Source of the DNA: Planctomycetota bacterium
GTDB lineage: Bacteria; Planctomycetota; UBA1135
Length of the DNA stretch: 11,931 nt
Assembly: GCA_022447335.1 (NCBI GenBank)
Contig: JAKVCF010000065.1
Span: 1 to 11,931, forward strand
Reading direction: 5' to 3'
In this document: in pieces, positions 1-6,483 of the stretch
Numbering within the stretch: the first letter of the stretch is position 1
Layout of the letters: each line of letters starts with the position of its first letter
The notes under the pieces: model-generated
The model's database searches: none
Told to the model about the DNA's origin: nothing
Seen by the model: the letters and a program-made list of their open reading frames with translations, nothing else
Program-made: the position numbers and the translations under genes

Positions 1-684
1 GCTGCGCGCATGAATGAAGGTGTTGACGTGATCGTCCTCAGTGGCGATGGCGATCGATTCTTCTGCTCAGGGGCTGACATTTCAATGCTGAACGAGGTTA
101 CCCCGCACTGGAAGTACAGCTTTTGCCTGCATGCAAATGAGACCATGCTCCGGCTGGAGCACACGCCCAAGCTGACCATCGCCGCACTGAATGGACACTG
201 CGTCGGGGGAGGGCTTGAGGTGGCGCTTGCTTGCGATTTGCGCTGGATGCGCGCTGACCCGGTAGAAGGCAAGGGCTACAAGATCGGTCTGCCCGAAGTG
301 AAGCTCGGCGTACTACCGGGCACGGGCGGCACCCAGCGCCTTGGGCGTCTGCTTGGCCAGTCACGCGCATTGGAAATGATGGTCGATGCGACGCTTTGCG
401 GCCCCGAGCGCGGCCAGGAGTTGGGCCTGGTGCACCGCATCTTCGATCATGGCGATTTCGTCCAACAGGTGCAGGAGGCGGCGCGTGGTTATTGCAGCCC
501 ACGAATGGCGCCGCTCGCGATTGGCAACATCAAGCGTGCGGTGCAATCCGGTTGTGGGCTGCCGCTCGAATCGGGCCTGGCGCTCGAACGCGAACTGCAG
601 CAGCGGCTCTTCGAGAGTGACGACGCGAAAGAGGGCATTGCCGCCTTCGTCGAAAAACGCGCTCCTGCCTTTGAGGGCCACTAG
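1..684 (+). CDS. Enoyl-CoA hydratase/isomerase family protein, 5' end cut by window
   Basis: Crotonase-fold enzyme, expected to add water across the double bond of a trans-2-enoyl-CoA in fatty-acid or related acyl-CoA breakdown in the cytoplasm. The frame is open from base 1 (Ala-Ala-Arg before the first ATG at 10), and about 30 N-terminal residues of the usual ~260 are missing, so the true start lies upstream and ATG 10 is internal. Visible motifs, numbered from that ATG: FCSGADI (residues 18-24, CoA/oxyanion hole), NGHCVGGGLE (61-70) and GLPEVKLGVLPGTGGTQR (93-110). Glu70 and Glu96 correspond to the two catalytic glutamates of true hydratases, so hydration activity is likely. The C-terminus ends in the family-typical EGIAAFVEKRAP segment. 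The acyl substrate cannot be read from the sequence. The next gene follows after 101 bp on the same strand. Confidence 0.93.
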   Translation, partial: AARMNEGVDVIVLSGDGDRFFCSGADISMLNEVTPHWKYSFCLHANETMLRLEHTPKLTIAALNGHCVGGGLEVALACDLRWMRADPVEGKGYKIGLPEVKLGVLPGTGGTQRLGRLLGQSRALEMMVDATLCGPERGQELGLVHRIFDHGDFVQQVQEAARGYCSPRMAPLAIGNIKRAVQSGCGLPLESGLALERELQQRLFESDDAKEGIAAFVEKRAPAFEGH

Positions 685-772
685 CTGGCAGGAAGGGCTT
701 GATCGCTATCTGGGCCACGCGCAGCTGCTTGAGCGGCTGGGCGGTGGTAACTAGGGCATCGCGCGGCGCGGA

Positions 773-778
773 TAGAAT
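773..778 (+). promoter_or_regulatory. Putative -10 element (TAGAAT) of the dehydrogenase gene
   Basis: TAGAAT matches TATAAT at five of six positions and lies exactly 7 nt before the ATG at 786, which would put the transcription start on or next to the start codon. No Shine-Dalgarno sequence lies between the two, consistent with a leaderless mRNA. I see no convincing -35 box 16-18 bp upstream. The same arrangement recurs before nqrM. Confidence 0.4.
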
Positions 779-785
779 TCGCGCC

Positions 786-1829
786 ATGCGTGCAGTCCGC
801 GTCCACGAACACGGCGACTACGAGGTCCTGCGCCTCGAAGAGATCGCCACTCCCGAACCCGGGCCCGGCGAGGTCCGGATTCGTGTGGCCTGGAGCGCAC
901 TGAATCACCTCGATACTTGGGTACGTCGCGGGGTTGAGGGCCACAAGTTCCCGCTACCGATTACCCCGGGCTGCGACTTCAGCGGTGTGGTCGATGAGGT
1001 GGGCGCCGGAGTCGTCGGCGTCGAACCTGGGTTGCGCGTCGCAGTCGCACCGGGCTTCGGTTGCGGGCAATGCCGTCGCTGCGGCGCTGGTCAGCAGAAC
1101 CTGTGCGCGCGATACGGGATCTACGGCGAGACGACGGATGGCGGCAATGCCGAGTTTGCGGTGGTGCGAGCGGAGAACCTGCTACCGGTGCCTAATGAGT
1201 TTTCGCTCGATGTCGCCGCGGCCTTTCCGCTGACCTATTTGACCGCTTGGCACATGGTGGTCACGCGCTGCGGCGTGCAAGCGGGGGATCGCGTGCTGAT
1301 CCACGCGGCTGGTTCGGGTGTGAGCGCTGCGGCGACACAGATCGCGCGTCTGCACGGGGCGCGAGTTTTCGTGACGGCCGGCACCGACGAGAAGGTGGCT
1401 CGCGGGCTGGAAAACGGAGCTGAGGCCGGCTGCAACTACCGTAAAGAGGATTGGGCTAAGGCGGTTAAAGCCTGGGCAGGTCGCGATGGGGTGGACATCA
1501 TCGTCGATCACGTGGGGAAGGACACGCTTCCCAAAGGAGTGTGGCTACTGGCGCGAGGTGGACGGGTTGTCACCTGCGGAGTGACCTCGGGAGCCCAGAT
1601 GGAGCTCCACTTTGCGCCTCTTTTCTTCAAAACCCTATCGATCTTGGGGAGTACGATGGGCGGACTTGGAGAGCTGAAGCAGATTTCCGATCTGGTTTTC
1701 TCCGGCACTTTACAGCCGATCATTGACAGTCGATTCACGCTGGATCAGATTGCTGAGGCGCATCAGCGCATGGGCGATCGCCAGGTATTCGGCAAAATTT
1801 GTTTACAGGTTGATCCATCACTCTCCTAG
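786..1829 (+). CDS. Zinc-binding medium-chain dehydrogenase/reductase (alcohol dehydrogenase / quinone oxidoreductase type)
   Basis: NAD(P)-dependent oxidoreductase of the MDR superfamily, 347 aa. The N-terminal GroES-like domain covers about residues 1-150. It carries four structural-zinc cysteines in the classic spacing: Cys93, Cys96, Cys99, Cys107. The Rossmann domain follows, with AAGSGVSAAATQIA (174-187) as the nucleotide-binding turn. At the usual catalytic-zinc positions the protein has Asn40 (SALNHLD) and Cys63-Asp64 (PGCDFSG) instead of Cys and His-Glu. The catalytic zinc is therefore probably absent, and the enzyme may act as a reductase on enones, quinones or aldehydes; this is inference. 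An in-frame TTG at 699 would add 29 residues that do not look like the family, so I chose ATG 786, where the MRAVRVHEHG start is typical. The substrate is unknown. Confidence 0.9.
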   Translation: MRAVRVHEHGDYEVLRLEEIATPEPGPGEVRIRVAWSALNHLDTWVRRGVEGHKFPLPITPGCDFSGVVDEVGAGVVGVEPGLRVAVAPGFGCGQCRRCGAGQQNLCARYGIYGETTDGGNAEFAVVRAENLLPVPNEFSLDVAAAFPLTYLTAWHMVVTRCGVQAGDRVLIHAAGSGVSAAATQIARLHGARVFVTAGTDEKVARGLENGAEAGCNYRKEDWAKAVKAWAGRDGVDIIVDHVGKDTLPKGVWLLARGGRVVTCGVTSGAQMELHFAPLFFKTLSILGSTMGGLGELKQISDLVFSGTLQPIIDSRFTLDQIAEAHQRMGDRQVFGKICLQVDPSLS

Positions 1830-1832
1830 ATT
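1827..1832 (+). promoter_or_regulatory. Possible -10 element (TAGATT) before the chalcone isomerase-like gene
   Basis: TAGATT overlaps the TAG stop codon of the preceding dehydrogenase and lies 15 nt before ATG 1848. TTTACA at 1802-1807 resembles a -35 box, but the 19-bp spacing is long. Read-through from the upstream gene is equally possible. Confidence 0.2.
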
Positions 1833-1847
1833 TTACGCGCTGAATCC

Positions 1848-2603
1848 ATGCGATATCTCTTGCTACTTGCTCTGACTTTTTTCATTTTCACGCCGACTGC
1901 GTCCGCGGTTCAAGATGTGCTACCTATTCCGGATCCCCAGCAGGAGGAGGCTCCCCAGATTGAGGAGAAGGCGACTGATGCAATGTTTCCGACCTGGATT
2001 AAGCATGGAAAAGGAGATTCGGCCAAGACGCACCATCTAGCTGGGATGGGTGTGCGCAAGAAGACCGTCTTCCGTGTCAAGGTCTATGCTTTCGGCTTCT
2101 ATCTTGATTCGTCCGCTGCGGCGAAGATTATCCAACCTCTGGTCGGCCGCAAGATGAAGGTGATGATGAAGGACGGTGCACTTGAAAAAGCACTGCTTGA
2201 CGATAGCTATGGCAAGACTTTGCGTTTGGTTATGGCGCGTACAGTCGACGCTGAGGACATGGCTGAGGCCTTTGACGAATCGCTCAAATTGCGGATCAAA
2301 GATTCGACGGCCAAGCTCTCTGATGAGGAGAAGAAGGCTGCTAACAAGGCCTTGACGAAGTTCCGCGGGTACTTCAAAGATCCAGCGAAAGAGGGGCAGG
2401 TTCTCGAGTTCAGTTGGCTGCCTAGCGGGCGCCTGCTGACTACGATCGATGGGAAGGTTTTACCCGAGATTAAGAACTTTGCCCTTTGCCACGCGCTATT
2501 CCATATTTACGTGGGCAATGATCCGATTTCGGAATCAGGCAAGGAGGCAATATTGAATGGTCTCCCAGCGGCTTTGAAGGTTGGTCAGGCGAAGAAGCAG
2601 TAG
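1848..2603 (+). CDS. Exported chalcone isomerase-like domain protein
   Basis: A 251-aa protein with a clear Sec signal peptide: Met-Arg-Tyr, a hydrophobic run over residues 4-14, and a likely cleavage site after TASA (Ala20). The mature protein is predicted to be periplasmic. Residues ~45-245 resemble the bacterial chalcone isomerase-like family. Support comes from the GMGVRKKTVFRVKVYAFGFYL block, the following Asp-Ser-Ser-Ala helix, and a C-terminal GNDPISESGKEAILNGL segment, all typical of secreted bacterial members. These bacterial proteins are not known to make flavonoids, and a fatty-acid- or small-ligand-binding role is only a guess. The start lies 18 bp after the dehydrogenase stop, and nqrM follows within 20-29 bp, so it may share transcripts with either neighbour. 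No clear Shine-Dalgarno sequence precedes the ATG. Confidence 0.8.
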   Translation: MRYLLLLALTFFIFTPTASAVQDVLPIPDPQQEEAPQIEEKATDAMFPTWIKHGKGDSAKTHHLAGMGVRKKTVFRVKVYAFGFYLDSSAAAKIIQPLVGRKMKVMMKDGALEKALLDDSYGKTLRLVMARTVDAEDMAEAFDESLKLRIKDSTAKLSDEEKKAANKALTKFRGYFKDPAKEGQVLEFSWLPSGRLLTTIDGKVLPEIKNFALCHALFHIYVGNDPISESGKEAILNGLPAALKVGQAKKQ

Positions 2604-2619
2604 CGCTGCGTCGGTGCGT

Positions 2620-2625
2620 TAGAAT
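2620..2625 (+). promoter_or_regulatory. Putative -10 element (TAGAAT) of nqrM
   Basis: TAGAAT overlaps the first possible nqrM ATG (2624) and ends exactly 7 nt before the second one (2633). If it works as a -10 box, transcription would begin at about 2632-2633. That would exclude the 2624 start and give a leaderless nqrM mRNA starting at 2633. No recognisable -35 box lies at 16-18 bp spacing. Confidence 0.4.
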
Positions 2626-2911
2626 GGACAGGATGGAGTTCATTGCCGCCTTCTTCATTTTCATGTTCGCTGTTGCGGGCATGGCTGTGGGCGTGATCTT
2701 CAGTGATCGCAAGCTCCAAGGTTCCTGTGGTGGGGTGGCCGCTGACGGTAACACGCTGAGTGACTGTCTTTGCGAGCGGAAGAAAAAGGACATGTGCGCC
2801 TCCGACGAGGGCAACGAGCTGATTAAGGTTGCTGAGATGGGTTGGCCTAAACGTAAGCTGCACAGCCCCCCTAAGTCGTCTGGCTCTGGTGTCGGCTCGA
2901 TCGAGGTCTAG
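2624..2911 (+). CDS. nqrM: NqrM, Na+-NQR maturation protein (DUF539 / (Na+)-NQR maturation NqrM family)
   Basis: Small membrane protein needed to deliver iron for the Fe centre at the NqrD-NqrE interface. It has one N-terminal membrane helix (about residues 5-26), then a KLQGSCGG motif, then a cysteine cluster. Cys35, Cys48, Cys50 and Cys58 (numbered from ATG 2624) reproduce the four-cysteine pattern of the family. With 95 aa it is longer than usual members (~60-80 aa), the excess being a hydrophilic Gly/Ser/Lys-rich tail after residue ~62. The start is ambiguous: ATG 2624, or ATG 2633 giving 92 aa and MEFIAAFF. I favour 2633 because of the TAGAAT placement. The gene is on the strand opposite nqrABCDEF-apbE, and its TAG stop shares the bases CTAG with the apbE stop. 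In Vibrio nqrM sits downstream of apbE in the same direction, so this arrangement is unusual. Confidence 0.9.
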   Translation: MDRMEFIAAFFIFMFAVAGMAVGVIFSDRKLQGSCGGVAADGNTLSDCLCERKKKDMCASDEGNELIKVAEMGWPKRKLHSPPKSSGSGVGSIEV

Positions 2912-4014
2912 CGGTTTGGCCGATCGGCGATGAGGAGTTCGTATCCTTCCGTCGCGACTTCGCGGTAGCTGCCATTTTCGGTGCGGAGTTGAAAGCAGAT
3001 TTCCAGTCCGGCCTTTCTCGCTAGCGAGAGTCCTTCAACGGGTCCGAGCACCATTAATGCCGTTGCCCAAGCGTCGGCAGTGGCGCAATCGCGCGCAACC
3101 ACGGTCACCGATGCGGGTGGATCAGCTAGTGGCCAGCCGGTGCGTGGATCGATGATGTGAGAGAAAGCGAAGTCGTCGATGGCCCGCCGATTGCGGGAAT
3201 CGCCACTCGTGGCAACGGCCTTCCAAGGTTGCGTTGTTTTGAGTGTTAGGACTTGATTAATCACTTTTGGTGCGCCTGGATATTCTGCTGGGGCTTCGAT
3301 GCCAATGCGCCACGGTTCTGCATCGCTACGTGTTCCAAACAGGCAAATCTCGCCTCCGACTTCGATTAGGCCACCTGTCGCACCTTGCTCTTCTGCAAGC
3401 ATTTTGACTTGGTCGGCGGCCCATCCCTTGGCGAAGGCGCTGAGGTTGATCTGCAGGCCTTGCGCTGTTTTGATCACACGCACCGTGTCTTCAACGGTGG
3501 AGAGTGTGTAGCCATCCCATCCCATGTGTGTGAGCGCGGCCTCGATATCCTCCTCGGAAGGTATGGGCTGTTCGCGTTGCTTTCCAAATCCCCACAGGGT
3601 GACCAAAGGCTGGACTGTGGGGTCGAAGGCACCGTCGGTGTCCTTCGCAAGTTCTTGCGCACGAAGTAGAGCTTGCTGGACTATCAGGCCCACTGCGAAC
3701 GGATCGCCTGCGGCGTTGAGTCGCATCAGCTCTGACGTGGGGTCCCAAGTAGTCAGCGCATCTTCGATTGTGTCGAGCTTAGCTTGGAAGAGATCTTCCC
3801 AGTCGAGTTTGGGGTCGGCGCCATGCAGACTTACGCTCCATGTTGTCCCCATAGTGGGGCCTTGGAGGTGGAGGGTTTGGCCTTCTTCGCTCATGTCAGG
3901 AGGGAGATCCTCGCGACAGGAGAGGGTCCAGGTCAGCGTGAGCAGTCCCAAAGCGAAAAGGGGGAAGGCAAGCTTGCGCTTACCTTCCCCAAGTTCGAGT
4001 GCTTCCAAGGTCAT
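2908..4014 (-). CDS. apbE: ApbE, FAD:protein FMN transferase (Na+-NQR flavin attachment)
   Basis: Transfers FMN from FAD to threonine side chains of NqrB and NqrC. Length is 368 aa, normal for the family. An N-terminal hydrophobic segment (residues ~15-31) ends in WTLSC, suggesting a lipoprotein with Cys33 as the lipidated residue. The lipobox is imperfect (Thr-Leu-Ser before Cys), so a plain membrane anchor is possible. Family motifs are present in order: QGPTMGTTW (51-59), AFAKGWAADQV (193-203), EVGGEI (218-223), ATSGDSRNRR (268-277), SHIIDPRTGWPL (285-296) and CATADAWATALM (310-321). The ATG overlaps the nqrF stop by 4 bp (ATGA), so the two are translationally coupled. GGAGG at 4015-4019 directly abuts that ATG but is ideally spaced (6 nt) for a TTG at 4008. 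The real start may be that TTG, a difference of only two residues. Confidence 0.95.
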   Translation of the reverse strand: MTLEALELGEGKRKLAFPLFALGLLTLTWTLSCREDLPPDMSEEGQTLHLQGPTMGTTWSVSLHGADPKLDWEDLFQAKLDTIEDALTTWDPTSELMRLNAAGDPFAVGLIVQQALLRAQELAKDTDGAFDPTVQPLVTLWGFGKQREQPIPSEEDIEAALTHMGWDGYTLSTVEDTVRVIKTAQGLQINLSAFAKGWAADQVKMLAEEQGATGGLIEVGGEICLFGTRSDAEPWRIGIEAPAEYPGAPKVINQVLTLKTTQPWKAVATSGDSRNRRAIDDFAFSHIIDPRTGWPLADPPASVTVVARDCATADAWATALMVLGPVEGLSLARKAGLEICFQLRTENGSYREVATEGYELLIADRPNR

Positions 4015-5240
4015 CCTCCGAAGTCGTCAAGACGGATCATCTCGGGATCGACGCCTAGGTCATCGAGCATCTTCAGTACAGCCGCATTCATCATCGGTGG
4101 GCCACACAGGTAGTACTCGATGTCTTCCGGAGCGGAGTGTTTTAACAGGTAGTTGTCGAGTACCACTTGGTGGATGAATCCGGTGTAGCCTTCCCAATTA
4201 TCTTCGGGTAGCGGTTCGGACAGAGCGATATGCCACTCGAAGTTCTCGCGGGACTGCTGCAGTTCGTCGAAGTCCTCGGTGTAAAACATCTCGCGAGCGG
4301 AGCGTGCACCGTACCAGTAAGTGATTTTTCGATCGGTGTTGTCGGTCTTCAGCAGGCGCATAATATGCGAGCGGAGTGGCGCCATGCCGGCGCCTCCGCC
4401 AATGAACATCATCTCGCGTTGGGTTTCTTGAATGTGAAATTCTCCAAACGGTCCAGAGATGATGACCGTGTCGCCTGGCTTGCAGTCGAAGATGTAAGAA
4501 GACCCCTTTCCGGGGGGGATGCCCTCGGTGCGCGGTGGCGGGGTTGCGATGCGCACGTTGAGCATGACGATGTCGTCGCCCTCATCTGGGTAGTTCGCCA
4601 TCGAGTATGCGCGTTCAACGGTCGCGTTCGTGACCGATCGGTTCTCCCAGATGTTGTAGTTGTCCCAGTCTTCGCGGTATTCCTTTTCGACTTCGAAGTT
4701 CTTGAAGTCGACGTTGTGCGGTGGAATTTCGATTTGGATGTAGTCGCCTGAAACGAAGTCAATCTTTTCGCCTTTAGGCAGACGAACCTTGAATTCTTTG
4801 ATGAAGGTGGCGACGTTGTGGTTCGAAACAACTTCGCATTCCCACTTCTGGACATTGAAGACCGACTCATCGACGCGGATTTTCATGTCCTGCTTGACCT
4901 TTACTTGGCAAGCAAGGCGCCATTTTTCCTTCGCTTCGCCGCGGGAGATGTGTCCCTCTTCAGTGGGGAGGAGGCTGCCTCCGCCCTCGTCGATCTGGAC
5001 GAGGCATTGAGCGCATGTGCCGCCACCACCACAGGCGGAAGGTACGAAGACTTTCTGAGCGGCTAGGGTCGCGAGCAGCGTGCCGCCTGGAGTTGTCTGG
5101 ACAGGTTCTGAGTCGTTGCCATTGATCACGATGTCGACATCACCCGAAGCCACAAGCTTCGATTTGGCACCGAGCAGGATGAATACCATGGCAAGTACGA
5201 CGATGCAGAACATCGCGACGCCGAGGACGATGGTTTCCAT
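4011..5240 (-). CDS. nqrF: NqrF, NADH-oxidising subunit of Na+-NQR
   Basis: Electron entry subunit of the Na+-pumping NADH:ubiquinone reductase. It oxidises NADH with FAD and passes electrons through a 2Fe-2S cluster. One N-terminal membrane helix (residues ~3-24) is followed by a ferredoxin domain. Its cluster ligands are Cys70, Cys76, Cys79 and Cys111, the same numbering I recall for Vibrio cholerae NqrF. The FAD-binding domain has Arg210-Ala-Tyr-Ser (RAYSMANYP). The NAD domain has IGGGAGMAPLRSH (280-292), and YYLCGPPMM with Cys379 lies near the nicotinamide site. The protein ends in the conserved IRLDDFGG. Full length (409 aa). The start codon ATG 5238-5240 is preceded directly by AGGAA, and the gap to nqrE is 11 bp. 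Confidence 0.98.
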   Translation of the reverse strand: METIVLGVAMFCIVVLAMVFILLGAKSKLVASGDVDIVINGNDSEPVQTTPGGTLLATLAAQKVFVPSACGGGGTCAQCLVQIDEGGGSLLPTEEGHISRGEAKEKWRLACQVKVKQDMKIRVDESVFNVQKWECEVVSNHNVATFIKEFKVRLPKGEKIDFVSGDYIQIEIPPHNVDFKNFEVEKEYREDWDNYNIWENRSVTNATVERAYSMANYPDEGDDIVMLNVRIATPPPRTEGIPPGKGSSYIFDCKPGDTVIISGPFGEFHIQETQREMMFIGGGAGMAPLRSHIMRLLKTDNTDRKITYWYGARSAREMFYTEDFDELQQSRENFEWHIALSEPLPEDNWEGYTGFIHQVVLDNYLLKHSAPEDIEYYLCGPPMMNAAVLKMLDDLGVDPEMIRLDDFGG

Positions 5241-5251
5241 TTCCTATTTGA

Positions 5252-5860
5252 TCAGAGAGAGATGCCGCCGAAGATCTGGAAACCCAGAGCCATCAGGCCG
5301 GTGGTAATGAAGGTGATGCCTAGGCCGCGCAGTGGGCTAGGTACCTGCGAGTACTTCAGTCGCTCGCGAATTGCAGCCAGTGCGACCATAGCAATGAAGA
5401 AGCCAAAGCCGGAGCCGAGTGCGAAAGGAATGGACTCGGCAAGGGTGTACTCGCGTTGCACCATGAAGAGAGACGACCCGAGGATTGCGCAGTTCACCGC
5501 GATTAGGGGTAGGAACACGCCTAGGCTCGCGTAGAGCGAGGGCGAGAACTTGTCGATCGCCATTTCGACGATTTGCACCATTGCGGCGATCACTGAGATA
5601 TAGGCGATCAGGCCTAGGAAGCTCAAGTCTGCTTCAGGGAAACCGGCCCACTCAAGCGCGCCGTCTTTGAGTAGCTTGTCGTATATCAGCTGGTTGATCG
5701 GTGTGGTAATGCCAAGTACGAAGATGACAGCCAGGCCAAGGCCGACCGCTGTTTCAACTTTCTTTGACACGGCCAGGAAGGAGCACATGCCGAGAAAGAA
5801 GGCCAGGGCCATGTTCTCAACGAACGCAGCCTTCAAAAACAAGTTGATGTACTCGACCAT
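5252..5860 (-). CDS. nqrE: NqrE, membrane subunit of Na+-NQR
   Basis: Integral membrane subunit with about six transmembrane helices. It pairs with NqrD as an inverted homologous pair to hold a buried iron centre on the electron path between NqrF and NqrC. Full length at 202 aa, starting with the typical MVEYINLF. The two conserved cysteines sit in FFLGMCSF (Cys26) and AVNCAILG (Cys124), at the half-membrane positions expected for Fe ligands. The start codon overlaps the nqrD stop by one base (TGATG), implying translational coupling, and AGAGGA lies about 10 nt upstream of the ATG inside nqrD. The iron is expected to be supplied by NqrM, encoded at 2624-2911 on the other strand. Confidence 0.98.
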   Translation of the reverse strand: MVEYINLFLKAAFVENMALAFFLGMCSFLAVSKKVETAVGLGLAVIFVLGITTPINQLIYDKLLKDGALEWAGFPEADLSFLGLIAYISVIAAMVQIVEMAIDKFSPSLYASLGVFLPLIAVNCAILGSSLFMVQREYTLAESIPFALGSGFGFFIAMVALAAIRERLKYSQVPSPLRGLGITFITTGLMALGFQIFGGISL

Positions 5861-6483
5861 CAGTTCGTTTCCTCTTGCATGCTCGGGCTAATCCAACGTT
5901 GGATCCAGATGATGAATCCGATGATGAAGAAGGCGCCTGGTGAGAGGACCATGATGCCGTTTGGGTTGTACCAACCACCATTGTTGACGGTCGGCATGAT
6001 TTCAAATCCCATGATGTTTCCGGAGCCGAAAAGCTCACGGAAGAAGGCCACCACGATGAGGATGAGCGAGTAACCCAGCGAGTTGCCCAAGCCGTCAATG
6101 GCCGATGGGCCTGGGGGATTAGCCATGGCAAATGCCTCAGCTCGACCCATCACGATGCAGTTCGTGATGATTAAGCCGACAAAGACTGAAAGTTGTTTTG
6201 ACGCTTGGTAGACAAAGGCTGCGAGCACTTGGTCGGCAATGATCACCAGCGAGGCAATGACGGCTAGCTGGGTAATGATGCGGATGCTCGGTGGAATTTT
6301 GTTGCGAAGCAACGAGATGATGACGTTGGATGACGTCATCACAAAAGTCAGTGCGCCCGCCATCACAAAAGCAATTTCGAGCTTGGTCGTCACCGCGAGT
6401 GCCGAGCAGATGCCCAGCACCTGCAAGGTGATCGGGTTGTTGATGTGCAGGGGATCGATCAGGATTTTCTTGGAGTTACTCAT
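5860..6483 (-). CDS. nqrD: NqrD, membrane subunit of Na+-NQR
   Basis: Integral membrane partner of NqrE, 207 aa, with about six hydrophobic helices. The family-typical N-terminus contains DPLHINNPITLQVLGICSAL with Cys26, and the second conserved cysteine lies in LIITNCIVMGRAEAFA (Cys109). Together with Cys26 and Cys124 of NqrE these would give the four-cysteine site for the buried iron centre. A good Shine-Dalgarno sequence (GGAGG, 6489-6493) lies 5 nt before the ATG. The start overlaps the nqrC 3' end by 8 bp and the stop overlaps the nqrE start by one base. Confidence 0.98.
   Translation of the reverse strand: MSNSKKILIDPLHINNPITLQVLGICSALAVTTKLEIAFVMAGALTFVMTSSNVIISLLRNKIPPSIRIITQLAVIASLVIIADQVLAAFVYQASKQLSVFVGLIITNCIVMGRAEAFAMANPPGPSAIDGLGNSLGYSLILIVVAFFRELFGSGNIMGFEIMPTVNNGGWYNPNGIMVLSPGAFFIIGFIIWIQRWISPSMQEETN

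Noticed and set aside
98..502. 134-aa minus-strand frame inside the enoyl-CoA hydratase gene
   Set aside because: Shadow frame opposite a clear crotonase coding sequence, with Arg/Pro/Ala-rich low-information composition.
699..785. 29-residue N-terminal extension of the MDR gene from TTG 699
   Set aside because: The extension does not resemble the family, and the typical MDR N-terminus begins at ATG 786.
3524..4177. 217-aa plus-strand open frame
   Set aside because: Lies antisense across apbE and the end of nqrF, both well-supported genes. Its Ser/Arg-rich composition has no domain-like pattern.
4230..4751. 173-aa plus-strand open frame
   Set aside because: Antisense shadow of nqrF. Val/Asp-rich with no recognisable motifs or initiation site.
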